A stretch of 64,000 nt of DNA from Dillenia suffruticosa (lineage: Eukaryota; Streptophyta; Magnoliopsida; Dilleniales; Dilleniaceae): positions 23,828,000-23,891,999 of the forward strand of contig JAVTVX010000013.1 in the NCBI GenBank assembly GCA_033439265.1. The letters run 5' to 3'. The notes below the pieces were generated by a model. That model was not told the DNA's origin, searched no databases, and saw only the letters and a program-made list of their open reading frames with translations. Position numbers and translations under genes: made by a program. Shown here one piece after another: positions 11,565 through 21,312 of the stretch (position 1 is its first letter; each line of letters opens with the position of its first letter).

Positions 11565-13100
11565 AGCTCTCTCGATTAAAGCTAGCTAGCACCAATACTT
11601 GAACAAAGTCGATCGAAACGTTTGTGATCTATTCTTCCTTTCACTGATTTGTCAATTCTTGAAAGTTTGTCACACTATAGCACAATCATGCAAGTCGCTA
11701 TAGCTCATATGGCCGAAGGGCATTACCGTGCAGACAAGTTTCTTCGTGTGGATAATGATCCCTCGCAAGACCAACATCCCAGAATAAAACCAACCTCAAG
11801 GACTATTATTACTACTATTTAACCCCTTCTACATATAAGCAACACTTTCTCTTAACCCACATAAAAAAGATATGAATTATGCAAGCAGTGTTCAACGTGT
11901 GATTGGAGCCTTTCCCTGCATGAAGTGTGCTAAAATATGTAAAAACAAATGGAACCTAATTAAATCATATAAAGAAAGAGCATCGGAAAGTTGATACTGA
12001 TAATATCCCTGCCTCATGTTTTTTTTAATAATAAAGACGGTATTATACATATGCAATAAAAAAAAAAAATCAAAACGTGTAAAGATGATAGATCTTCATA
12101 TAAGCATAGACAACTAATAAAGTCGAAGGAAAGCCATAGGAAAGTAATGAATAAGGAAGAGTCTCCAAGAACTCTTTAAAAAGCCACAACTCTAGAAGAA
12201 CTCATTTTTGATATCCTGTCATGGAAAGAAGTAGTGAGAGAGATTATATAGGTTGAAGGAGGCTTTTGTTTCTTTAGGTCGGGAGTCTTGACCCTTATCA
12301 TTGCATCTCCTGAAGATTCAAAAGTTGATGGTAATTTTCTTTAATATGAAAATGGATTTGTTCAAAAAAATCACTCAAAGTAGGCTTTAAAACCTAAATC
12401 CGATGGTGATTTAGATATTAATAATTTAGTATTCAAATATATTTTTTATAGCATGTAAATGATTTAATCTTTTTTAAAACCTAATTCTTGATGCATAAAT
12501 ATAATGACTCACCCAAAATCACAAGAATTATGTTAACATCAAAGTTAATTGTCATGAACACACAATTTTATTAATTTTAAACCTAACTTAATCTTGTTGG
12601 ACAGGGTATGACTATATCGTTTACATGTAGTAATAGTTGTACATGAACTAAACCTCAACCTCAAGTCCTTAAACCTTTACATAACACAATTTTCACAACC
12701 AGTAAATTCTTATTCAAATCGATAAAAATTGACCTAATGACAATTTTATAACTCTTTATAATACATAATGAGTATAGTATGGAAAAATAGATGTGGACAT
12801 AATTTATTTCCAATAATTATTTTCTTGGAAAATAATTGCACCAACAACGGGTCATGATTTGACTTGCATTTGGGAGAATCGGATCCCAACCGGGTCAACC
12901 CAGTTCAGGAGAGGACAATCACCTTACCAGTCAAATAGAATTACGAAGGTTGCGGTTTTCTGGCTGTGTTGTGGCTAGTGCAATCAAGATCCGCTCACCC
13001 CCACCAATCGCAAAATTTTCCAAAATTGGGTCTCTTCGCCCGTTGAGATAGTTCCAATTCCACATCGGCATAGAAGACTTTGGAGGGAAAGAGAGGGAGG
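11565..13100. promoter_or_regulatory. Upstream region shared with other loci, ending in the APH-1 promoter/leader
   Basis: There is no gene. About 11944-12022 matches the DNA upstream of the first NPF gene (about 1936-2021, sharing TTAAATCATATAAAGAAAGA). This shows that the NPF duplication included upstream sequence. About 12776-13035 is the APH-1 5' flank, duplicated at 8757-9015. The last 65 bases before the ATG hold TTCCACATCGGCATAG and a GA-rich leader. I see no clear TATA box. Confidence 0.5.
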
Positions 13101-16100
13101 ATGACTGTAGCGGCAGGGATCGGGTATGCTCTCATAGCCCTAGGTCCCTCCCTGGCTGTCTTCGTCGCCGTCATATCGAAAAAACCCTTTTTGATTCTCG
13201 TCCTTCTCTCCGGGTACCCACTACTTTTAATTCTCCCTCTCTCTCTCTCCCTCTCTCTCTCTATCTTTTAATCGAAATTTGATATGGGTGCAGCACATTG
13301 GTGTGGCTAATAAGCCTGATCATATTATCTGGCTTTTGGAGGGCTTTTCTTCCTCTTGAAACAACACAATGGTGGCCATTCATGATTCTTATTGTCACTT
13401 CTGTTGCTTTCCAAGAAGGGGTTCGGATTCTCTTCTGGAAACTTTACGAGTATGCCCCTTTGCTTCTTATTGCTGAATATTTTATTTTATTTTATTTTTT
13501 TCTGTGATCGGTCTTGTGGCAAGGGGTTCGGATTCTCTTCTGGTAACTTTACAAGTATGCCCCTTTGCTCCTTATTGCTGAATATTTTGATTGTGTTTTG
13601 GGTGATCGGTCTCTTGGGTTGTGCCAATGCTTTCTCTATCGAGCTTATTTGTGCAGTGAGACTCCGTTAGAGGATTCTTACTTGCCCCTTGACATACCAA
13701 TAAAACCTCACTAAGCCACAGAAAGCAGTTGGATAGAAAATGAAGAAGACTTTGGGTTGGTTTTTTGGTTGGGGGGTTAGAAATCAGAAAAGGAACAAGG
13801 ATGGAATACTCAATAGAATTTGCACCTGGATTTGTAACTTGAATTTCTTGTACTTGGTATTATTAGGGTTTTTCCTCCTGAATGATGATGACTTGGGTAT
13901 TATTTATAATTTTGTTTTTGGTCCAAAGGTGATAGAAACACAAAATTGGTGGGGTGTGGGGATGACTCTCTCCCTGCCTATAAACCCCAAGATTTGATCC
14001 TAAATCATAAGGTGTTTACCAACTGAAGTAGCTGTGAACTTGAATTGAAGGGATAAAGGAAATTCATTGGTATCCCCACCATTTTATGCATCCAATTTTA
14101 TATTTAAGTCTTATTTTGACCTAGTGTTTCCCTACATCATTAAAAAGGCCGACATTTTCTGCACATTTTTTCAATTTGGCAGCAACTTTAGGAAATGGCA
14201 CATCATCATTTAATCCATAGAGAATGCTCTTTTCTTTTTCAAAATTCATCCTATGTCTTCATTCTTCTGTTCTAAGGATTTGGTTGTGTTTGATGAAAAA
14301 TTTCTATGCTGTTTTTCATCTGATTGGAGGACTGTTGCTGCGTTATGTTCATATCCTCCTACACTGTTATTTGGTGAACTTTATATAGGAGGTTGGAAGA
14401 AATACTGGATGCTTTTGCGGTCAGAATAGCGAAACCTCGTTTATATCTCACTGATAAGATGCAAATCGCCCTTGGTAAGATTAATATTCTTCCTTTTCTA
14501 AGGATGATTTGTAGTTGAAAATTCTGATATATAATTTGCATATAGGTTTAATATTTTACAGTTTATTGGTGCATTAGCCCAATTATGATGCCTAACCTTT
14601 GGAAAGCTTTTCTTTTTGCTCTTTGGTTATCTGCAAGCACTTGTCATTCAAATTTAGCAGGTCAAATGCTTTGCCATATTAATATGGCAAGGAGAGACGT
14701 TCCAAATTCTTAACATGATAATTCTGCTGATAGAATGGTCTAGCTTTCTCTTGAAGTTGATTTTGGCTAGGATATTTTCTCAATCCCAAACCAAATTGAC
14801 TTATTTTCAACATATACGTCAAGTATTATAATTATCTTCTTCTCAAGTATTATAATTATCTTCTCTCTATGTTTCCATTCTCGTGTGTATGTTTAGGACA
14901 ACAGAAGTGTCTATGCTTGCTTTTAATGATTCATTGTCTTGAATTGGTCATCTGATACACTTCAATGAACTGGATGCAGCTGGTGGTATGGGTCATGGTG
15001 TGGCACATGCTGTCTTTTTCTGCCTTAGCCTCTTAACACCGGCGTTTGGGCAAGCAACATTCTATGTGGAGAAATGCTCGTATATGCCATTCTTTCTTGT
15101 TTCTTGTAAGTCCGAGTTATTCTTTTGGTCTGTAGGGCTGTACCTATAGATGCTTCAACACTTAATAGTTCTTGTCATTGACATGCAGCCCTCATTGCAC
15201 TGGCATTTGTGACAATCCATTCTTTCTCTATGGTCATTGCGTTCAATGGATATGCTGAAGGGAAGAAAGTGGACCAACTTTTTGTTCCTACTGTTCATAT
15301 GGCTGCAGGCATGCTGGTAAAAGTTTGTCTTCATTGTCTATTGCAATGGTGAAGTCAGGATGTTCATCCAATAGATGTACATACATCCATTTTTCCCTTA
15401 TGTGATTTATAAATTATCAAGATTAAACATACGCATTTTCACTTGTATTATCCAATTGATAGGGAGAGGGAGAGAGAGTGCATAGAACTAACTCCCCTAC
15501 AGAGAGAACAAGATTACCTAACTAAGAATTCCAAAACTTTTATTAAATCCTGCAAGTGTGGCAGCTTTTGATAAATAGTAAATATCAACTTCTTGGTAAT
15601 TTTCACAAGAATTGAACCTCCCTACATTTGTTTCTACTTCAAGCAAAGGAGATTATATATGACACTAGCAGTCCATGACCAGGTCAAGGCCAGCCGAATA
15701 TCTTTGGCAAAAGTCGCTAATATCTAAAAGCAGATATTTATTATATCCAGAAGCTAAATGAGTGAAAAACCCTGGCTCAGGGTTCAAGTTACTACTGGCT
15801 TATATGGTCTTATTGGGACCTCACATGCTATACTGACTAGCATGTTTGTGCTGCATTTGTTGCATAGAATTGTTAGTCCATCTTCCTGTATATTGTGTAG
15901 AGACTTGGTGGCGATATATTTGTGCATTACCTGGGGATTGCTCTATTAAAATTTCATTGCACCTCAGTGCCTGAGATTTTATTTATGGACTGGGAAAAAT
16001 CCTTTAAAAGATTTAAAAGTTTGGTACCGTGATGATTGTTTGACAGGATTTGCAGGAGGAATAAGTATGAATGTGAATAACTTGCCTCATCTACTTTTAG

Positions 16101-16362
16101 ACGTTCTGAACAAGACAAGCATCCATGCTGCGTGTCTTGAAGAATTAACATCCGAGCATATGACCACGCTCAGTTTTTTTCACCTTAAATGATATATCAA
16201 CTTTTGCTATTGCATTTTCAGATGCTGGTAAATCTTGTATCTGGTGGTTGTGTAATCGGAGTTCCTCTTCTCTTTGTTTTGGCTACTTGGACATTGATGC
16301 ACTGTGGGAGAATGGTATGGAGAAGATTGACAGAAAATAGAAACAGACCGGGAAGTTCATAG
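13101..16362 (+). CDS. APH1: Gamma-secretase subunit APH-1-like protein
   Basis: APH-1 is the scaffold subunit of gamma-secretase, the membrane-embedded aspartyl protease; plant homologues sit in endomembranes. Six exons join in frame: 13101-13213, 13294-13449, 14389-14474, 14980-15105, 15189-15316 and 16222-16362, all with GT-AG introns, giving 249 residues, close to the 250 of the Arabidopsis protein. The start is [19 protein letters not shown]. Later landmarks are [57 protein letters not shown] and [17 protein letters not shown]. About seven hydrophobic segments fit the family. I chose the ATG at 13101 because it matches the family N terminus; the frame continues upstream without an ATG. 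A duplicated exon 2 end lies in intron 2. The gene looks intact. The long last intron (15317-16221) holds no recognised gene. Confidence 0.93.
13410..13595 (+). repeat. Tandem duplication of the APH-1 exon 2 end and its splice donor
   Basis: About 75 bp covering the last 40 or so coding bases of exon 2, its donor and the start of intron 2 (13410-13483) recur at about 13521-13593. GGTTCGGATTCTCTTCTGG and GTATGCCCCTTTGCT are in both. In the second copy the donor context is ACAA|GTATGCC instead of ACGA|GTATGCC, and one AA is TA. The exon 3 phase fits the first donor only. Confidence 0.85.
14819..14867 (+). repeat. 24-bp tandem duplication in an APH-1 intron
   Basis: CAAGTATTATAATTATCTTC occurs twice head to tail in intron 3. 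It is a small slippage-type duplication with no sign of function. Confidence 0.8.
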
Positions 16363-17494
16363 TGGCTAGACGGACTCCTGTAAAGCTTCTTTCTCAGTAA
16401 GCAGATTATTCTTCAAAGCTCACGCTACATCTTACTCACATATGCACAACTGTAGCTAATTTGCTCAGCTTTGAATATAACTTCTGTCCATATGAGATGA
16501 TGATCGTTATTCCAAAGATGTATGAACATGCTAGCCGCTCACAAGAGTTAATTATATTTTAGTATCACACCACTCGATATTGTACACACTTATCAGAAAG
16601 TCAGAATTATTTTGACAGTGTTCCATGACACAGTGATTAATTTTCCTGAAATTTGTCTCTTTCTACGAATTCATCTGGATTGTAAGTGTACCATTAGTCT
16701 GAGGTTGAAAGAAGAGTCACAAGGGCCCTGTCTCAGACTCTTCATCATTTGTGCTTATAAGAAGAATTACCACCAACAGATGGTTGAATCCCTCTATCCA
16801 TCAACGGTTGCTCTCATTGCTGGGATCAAGTATGTGTTTTTATGTTGCACTCATTCTGCAACCAAGATCTTGCCATCATTGACATTATTAGCTGCTTTGC
16901 AGCTTCTCGATGTCATCCCTACATGGATCTAATTTCCTTGAGATCACAGGAATTCAGGCCTCCCCTGCCCCCAGGTGAAGTGGTTTAGTTGGAAGGATCC
17001 AAAATAAATCGCTTTCATTAGGGATGGTGAGTTCTTGGGTTATTATCCGGTGGAAAAGCTATGCATGTAGAAACTATCAAGAAAAAGATATTGAAAACCA
17101 AACCTATTAATAAATACTAGGCTCACCCAACCCTTTGGATCATTTATAAATGTGAAGGTACAAGCTATCAAAATGTGTGTCGCAATTACAACCAAGTTTA
17201 TAAACTACAACGTCCACAAATACCAATCCTTTAGCAAGACCCCCAGAAGCCTGTAATAGAGGAGGGTGGGGGCCATGCAAAGGAGGGCATTGCCCTTGCC
17301 GCTTGGAATGGAGGCTTGAACTCCTGTACTGCGCCATGATGGTACCAGACCCAAAAGCCTAATCATCAAACCTTGTAACGTGACCAACTAAAATCACAAG
17401 ACACGTATTTCGTATTTCCTCCTCAATCTGGTGATCTCAGATTTAAATTCTTATTTAAAAAAAAAAAAAAAATCCCAAAACATGACCATCATGG
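16363..17494. other. Intergenic stretch between APH-1 and the BTB gene
   Basis: The two genes converge here, so this holds both 3' ends. I see no gene. About 17420-17473 is a short A-tailed SINE-like piece (CTGGTGATCTCAGATTTAAA, then a run of about 17 A) resembling pieces at 19241-19320 and 41961-42038. The rest is ordinary mixed sequence. Confidence 0.5.
17420..17473 (+). repeat. SINE-like 3' end with poly(A)
   Basis: A B-box-like segment (CTGGTGATCTCAGATTTAAA) is followed by TTCTTATTT and about 17 A. It shares this layout with two other copies in the window. Only the 3' half is clear. Confidence 0.4.
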
Positions 17495-18892
17495 TCATAA
17501 AACATGGACAACATTAGAAGAATAAGAACTTTCCCATACTTCAAGCCCTTCAACACCTTCCCTGCTAACAAACAACCTATTCCCACCACCTTCCATTTTC
17601 CTTATAATCCCTTTTTCAGAATTCTCCGCTTTGTCCACAAAATTCCTCCTATACGCCAAACCATCACACCCTCCTCCATTTTCTCTCTCCTCCACTCTTG
17701 ACCAAACCTCCAATCCTCCGTCTTTTCCCACATACACTTGCTTCTTGTAACAGTGTATCACTTTGCTTCCACCCGGGTTTCTCTGATCCAGGTTATTATC
17801 CTGGTAATATACCCATGGATCATCCCCTAAATTACGCAAATCCGCCATTGCCACGTCACCTGACTTGGAACACAATTTGAAAAGAGCACATTGCTCCGTG
17901 TCGACATCCGCGTCAGCAAACGAGTCCCCAAACCTACTACTCCGACCCGAACCCGGCTCACTTGTCTCCCAAACCACATTTCTGGATCTTGGGTCCCATA
18001 TCCGAATGTAACCCGAATACCCGAAAGCTCCGGCGCTGGTCGAACTACCAATAAGCATGTGCATTTCCGATAGATAGGTTAGCTTTCCAATCACCACCGT
18101 CTTTGCCGAATTCCCCGATTGCCGTCCGATCTCCGATGAAATCTGGAGTGTTGACTTGTCAATATGCAGAATGCAATTCTCTCTGTGCTGACACTCACAC
18201 GAGGTAAAGACCGAACTGGGTTCATGAGCAATCGCATGAACTCGGGCTCGGTATATTCTTGGGTCGGACGGGTCCTTCCAGTGAACGGACCCGACATTCC
18301 GCCCGCTACCCAAATCATAGAAATGAACTCCGGCAGAAGAATTAGACCCCACAGCTGCAATATTAGACCAAACCCGACGAACCGACGTAACATTCTCCAA
18401 ATGGGTCCGAACCGACCCGACGTGAACCAGATTCGAATCATAACACGAAATCTGACCGCCGTGAGCAATCCAAACAGAGCCGTCATCGGTTTCGGCGGTG
18501 AAGTCAGTCGGAAACCCTTCAACGGAAGGGTGAAGGGTGGAGACGAGGGAGGCGTCGAGGCCGTTGAGAGAAGGAGGAAGGAGAGCGGACTTGAGATTGG
18601 ATTCGACGCCGTAGTAGGCGGCTTCGTCTAGGAGTTCTTGTTTGGAGAATTTGAGAGAGGAAGAGGGGAGGCGATTGGTGCGGAGGAGAGAGAGGAGGAC
18701 GGAGAAGATGTCGGGGTCGCGGTCGATGAAGATCGGATCGGAGGAGTGGGTGGATCGGATTGAGAGAGCGGAGAGGAGAGAATCTGGACCGCTTGATTGA
18801 ACTGTGGAGAGGGTCGTTTCGAAGAGCTCGCCGCCGACGTTGAGCTTGATGCGGTCGGAGGAAGGGGTAGAATTGTCAATTCGGTTCTCCAT
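17495..18892 (-). CDS. BTB/POZ (KCTD/T1-type) domain protein with WD40-like C-terminal half
   Basis: A 465-residue protein from one uninterrupted reading frame; related plant genes are also intronless. Residues about 15-110 form a BTB domain of the potassium-channel tetramerisation (T1/KCTD) kind, opening [18 protein letters not shown], with [18 protein letters not shown] and the [11 protein letters not shown] end. The rest (about 130-465) resembles the beta-propeller-like half of Arabidopsis At2g24240 and At4g30940, for example [20 protein letters not shown] and GGLEVWSRV. Members are thought to act as substrate adaptors for cullin-3 E3 ligases; that role is inferred for this protein. The ATG at 18892 directly precedes the BTB domain. 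Base composition is much more GC-rich than the flanks, as expected for a coding exon. It looks intact. Confidence 0.92.
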   Translation of the reverse strand: MENRIDNSTPSSDRIKLNVGGELFETTLSTVQSSGPDSLLSALSIRSTHSSDPIFIDRDPDIFSVLLSLLRTNRLPSSSLKFSKQELLDEAAYYGVESNLKSALLPPSLNGLDASLVSTLHPSVEGFPTDFTAETDDGSVWIAHGGQISCYDSNLVHVGSVRTHLENVTSVRRVWSNIAAVGSNSSAGVHFYDLGSGRNVGSVHWKDPSDPRIYRARVHAIAHEPSSVFTSCECQHRENCILHIDKSTLQISSEIGRQSGNSAKTVVIGKLTYLSEMHMLIGSSTSAGAFGYSGYIRIWDPRSRNVVWETSEPGSGRSSRFGDSFADADVDTEQCALFKLCSKSGDVAMADLRNLGDDPWVYYQDNNLDQRNPGGSKVIHCYKKQVYVGKDGGLEVWSRVEERENGGGCDGLAYRRNFVDKAENSEKGIIRKMEGGGNRLFVSREGVEGLEVWESSYSSNVVHVL

Positions 18893-19240
18893 TGCTGGGA
18901 TGAGACAACAAGGAACGATGAGCTGGAAATGTGAAGGGAGAAGGGTTTAGTTACCCTCGTAGACGACTTATTTGTTCTTGGGTTTAAGCAGAGTGATTCC
19001 GGGCCGAGGCTCAGGCCCAGACCCACTACGCTTTACTTTGAGGCCCACTTGGAGGCCTACCATGTTTTCTAATTTCCCTCCCCCCAAAAAATCCAACAAG
19101 AGAACCATTTTTTTTTTTTTGGTGGGCACGAGAGAACTATTGTTTTGTAAAATTTGGAGAAATGATAGAGATGCAGAAATCTCGATCATAGAAAATAAAT
19201 AATTTAGTTTGGTATAATTCAATATTGTTGTGTCCAAAGG

Positions 19241-19320
19241 GATAACCCAGTGATTCAAATCTCTTCCCCTAACTTGATGATTTCAGAATCAAATTCTTGT
19301 ATAATAAAAAAAAAAAAAAA
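19241..19320 (+). repeat. SINE-like insertion, A-tailed, with short target duplication
   Basis: An A-box-like GATAACCCAGTG is followed by a B-box-like TTTCAGAATCAAATTC and TTGTATAAT plus 15 or so A. ATTGTTGT occurs on both sides (19224-19231 and 19320-19327), fitting a target-site duplication. At about 80 bp it is very short for a SINE, so it may be truncated. Confidence 0.5.
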
Positions 19321-19589
19321 TTGTTGTACTGTGTTGTTTTTAACAAGCATCATATTAACATTATTCAGAAATTTCTCTAAAGTTTTTGGAATATGGTAGC
19401 CCAATGTGGATTGATTTTCATTTATTCTTGTGTGTGGGCAGATCTGCTTTTTATAAGAACAGAGGAGGGTTGCCAGGGTTTTAACGTTCTGTACCACCAG
19501 GTCAAGAAGCCGCTGGTGCCATTAGCCATTCTGTGCATAAAAAGTAATTGAAACTGAAGCAGAGGAGAGTTAAGGAGAAAAGGGGTCAG

Positions 19590-19617
19590 CAACTCTCTCT
19601 CTCTCTCTCTCTCTCTC
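19590..19617. repeat. (CT)n microsatellite
   Basis: A perfect dinucleotide CT run of about 14 units in intergenic DNA. Confidence 0.9.
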
Positions 19618-21312
19618 ATTCATAGTAGGTTTGAACCAACCTTTCGAGGAAGTATGTTCTGTCACATCCTGGTGTGAGCTATGGTGGTGGCCTTAACTAT
19701 AAGACAAAAGCTTTCATAGAAGGGAATCTTTACCATAACCTTTCAAGAGAATTGTTTCACTGATTGCCCATTCCCATCATCCCCCCCCCTCCCAAAAAAA
19801 AAAAGAAAAAGGAAAACTCTCTCTCTTCCCATCTTCCCAGAACCCCTATTTTTTCCTTGTCATTAGTGGGAGATCGATTTGTAGTTTTCTTCCTTACATG
19901 TTCTCTTTTGTTTGAACTCTATGAGGAACAGTATTCATTCAATCTAATAGGAAAGTACTCTCCTTTTAAGAACAAGTAAATACTATGTAAAACAAGATTG
20001 CAAAATTACTTAAAAAAGGAAAAAAAATAGACTGCAAAATTTACATCCTAGTTTGATATGTCATCTATTCATCCAAATCCTCTGCCATTCCACTGCTATT
20101 CCTCCTGTCTCAATCTCTTTATTTAATTGATGTAAGACTTAATGTTATGTTTTCCATTTCTTTTTCTATCCCCTCATGTTATGGATCAGAAAGTGACTCA
20201 CAGATACATGACCACAAGGGGTGTCAGAATATGCTTCATTTTCAACTCCCTAAGCCTCTGAACTCTACCATATATTCCTTCAACTTTCATGGGGTCCCCT
20301 AAAATTTATCAGCCTCCCCCTAAACCACTGCGTTTAAGTCCATCCTAACAACCTTTGGTACAATAATATGTGAGAAGAGAGTGATAGATAATACCGACCC
20401 AAATAATTTCTAAAAATTACTAATTTTCATAGTTAAAACGACTCTAATTTCTTTTATCAGTGAGAGTCTAGGGCTCCCCCAGCTACAAGTTCTCATCTTT
20501 AAAACATACTTTATGGTCATTTTATTCTGTCTAAGCACGTTTGCGGCTTTCTGGCATTAATAGACCAAGGGACATGGAAATTTTATGGGGAAAAATTGTT
20601 GGGTTAAGATCTAAAATTGGACACTTTAATGGCCTCTGTGTTGATTAGGCTGTTTGTTAACTGATACTTGTGATTTTCATTAGCTAACATCATGAAAATA
20701 ATTAAGATCCTATGCATGTGGAGGGTATAAATATCTAGGGACTACAGTTTTTAAGATGTCGACAGAGCACTTTCTGGAATCGGAAACCCCGCCAATAATG
20801 GAAATGGACCATTTATGTGAACTAGGGTTTGTGTCTGAAGTTGTTTTGGTGACATAAATAGTGCCCAATTTGGAGGAGAAGGGCTAAGAAAACAGCTTGA
20901 ACGATTAGGAAGATTTCACAATCAGCATTACATCTTACAGAGTTGCAAATGTGGCTATCCGTTTGATGTTCAACTAGTTCAATAAATTTGAGCCAACAAA
21001 GAACAATGCGAGAGAGAAATAGAAAGCCAAATGGTACCCTTTACTTATGTTTGAAGCTCAACTTGGCCAAAAATTTTAACTTCAGGAGAAAAATATTTTG
21101 GAGGAATGTAAACAACAAACAAAATTGATTTATCCACTGTTAAACCATGTGACAAATGACATAATAAATATTGTGAATTTTGGACAATCACTATGTCCAG
21201 CCAAATCATAACCAAACATTTTATTTTTCCTTAAACATTATATAAGCTTAATAAACATGAAAAGCAATAGAAAACAGAACCTTGAAACTTCTTTGTTCCT
21301 CGATTGTTTGCA

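Larger units (their letters stand above)
18893..21312. other. Intergenic stretch between the BTB and GPAT genes
   Basis: The first part is the BTB promoter (minus strand); the last part is the 3' side of the GPAT gene. It holds an A-tailed SINE-like copy (19241-19320), a CT microsatellite (19590-19617), a purine/pyrimidine-rich patch near 19783-19830 and otherwise featureless AT-rich DNA. No gene is supported. Confidence 0.5.

Noticed and set aside
13055..13080. snRNA-type upstream element (TTCCACATCGG)
   Set aside because: It only partly fits the plant USE consensus and is followed by the APH-1 start rather than by an snRNA.
17504..18631. Several open frames of 60-155 codons on both strands within the BTB gene
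   Set aside because: They are out-of-frame shadows of the GC-rich BTB coding exon and show no domain of their own.
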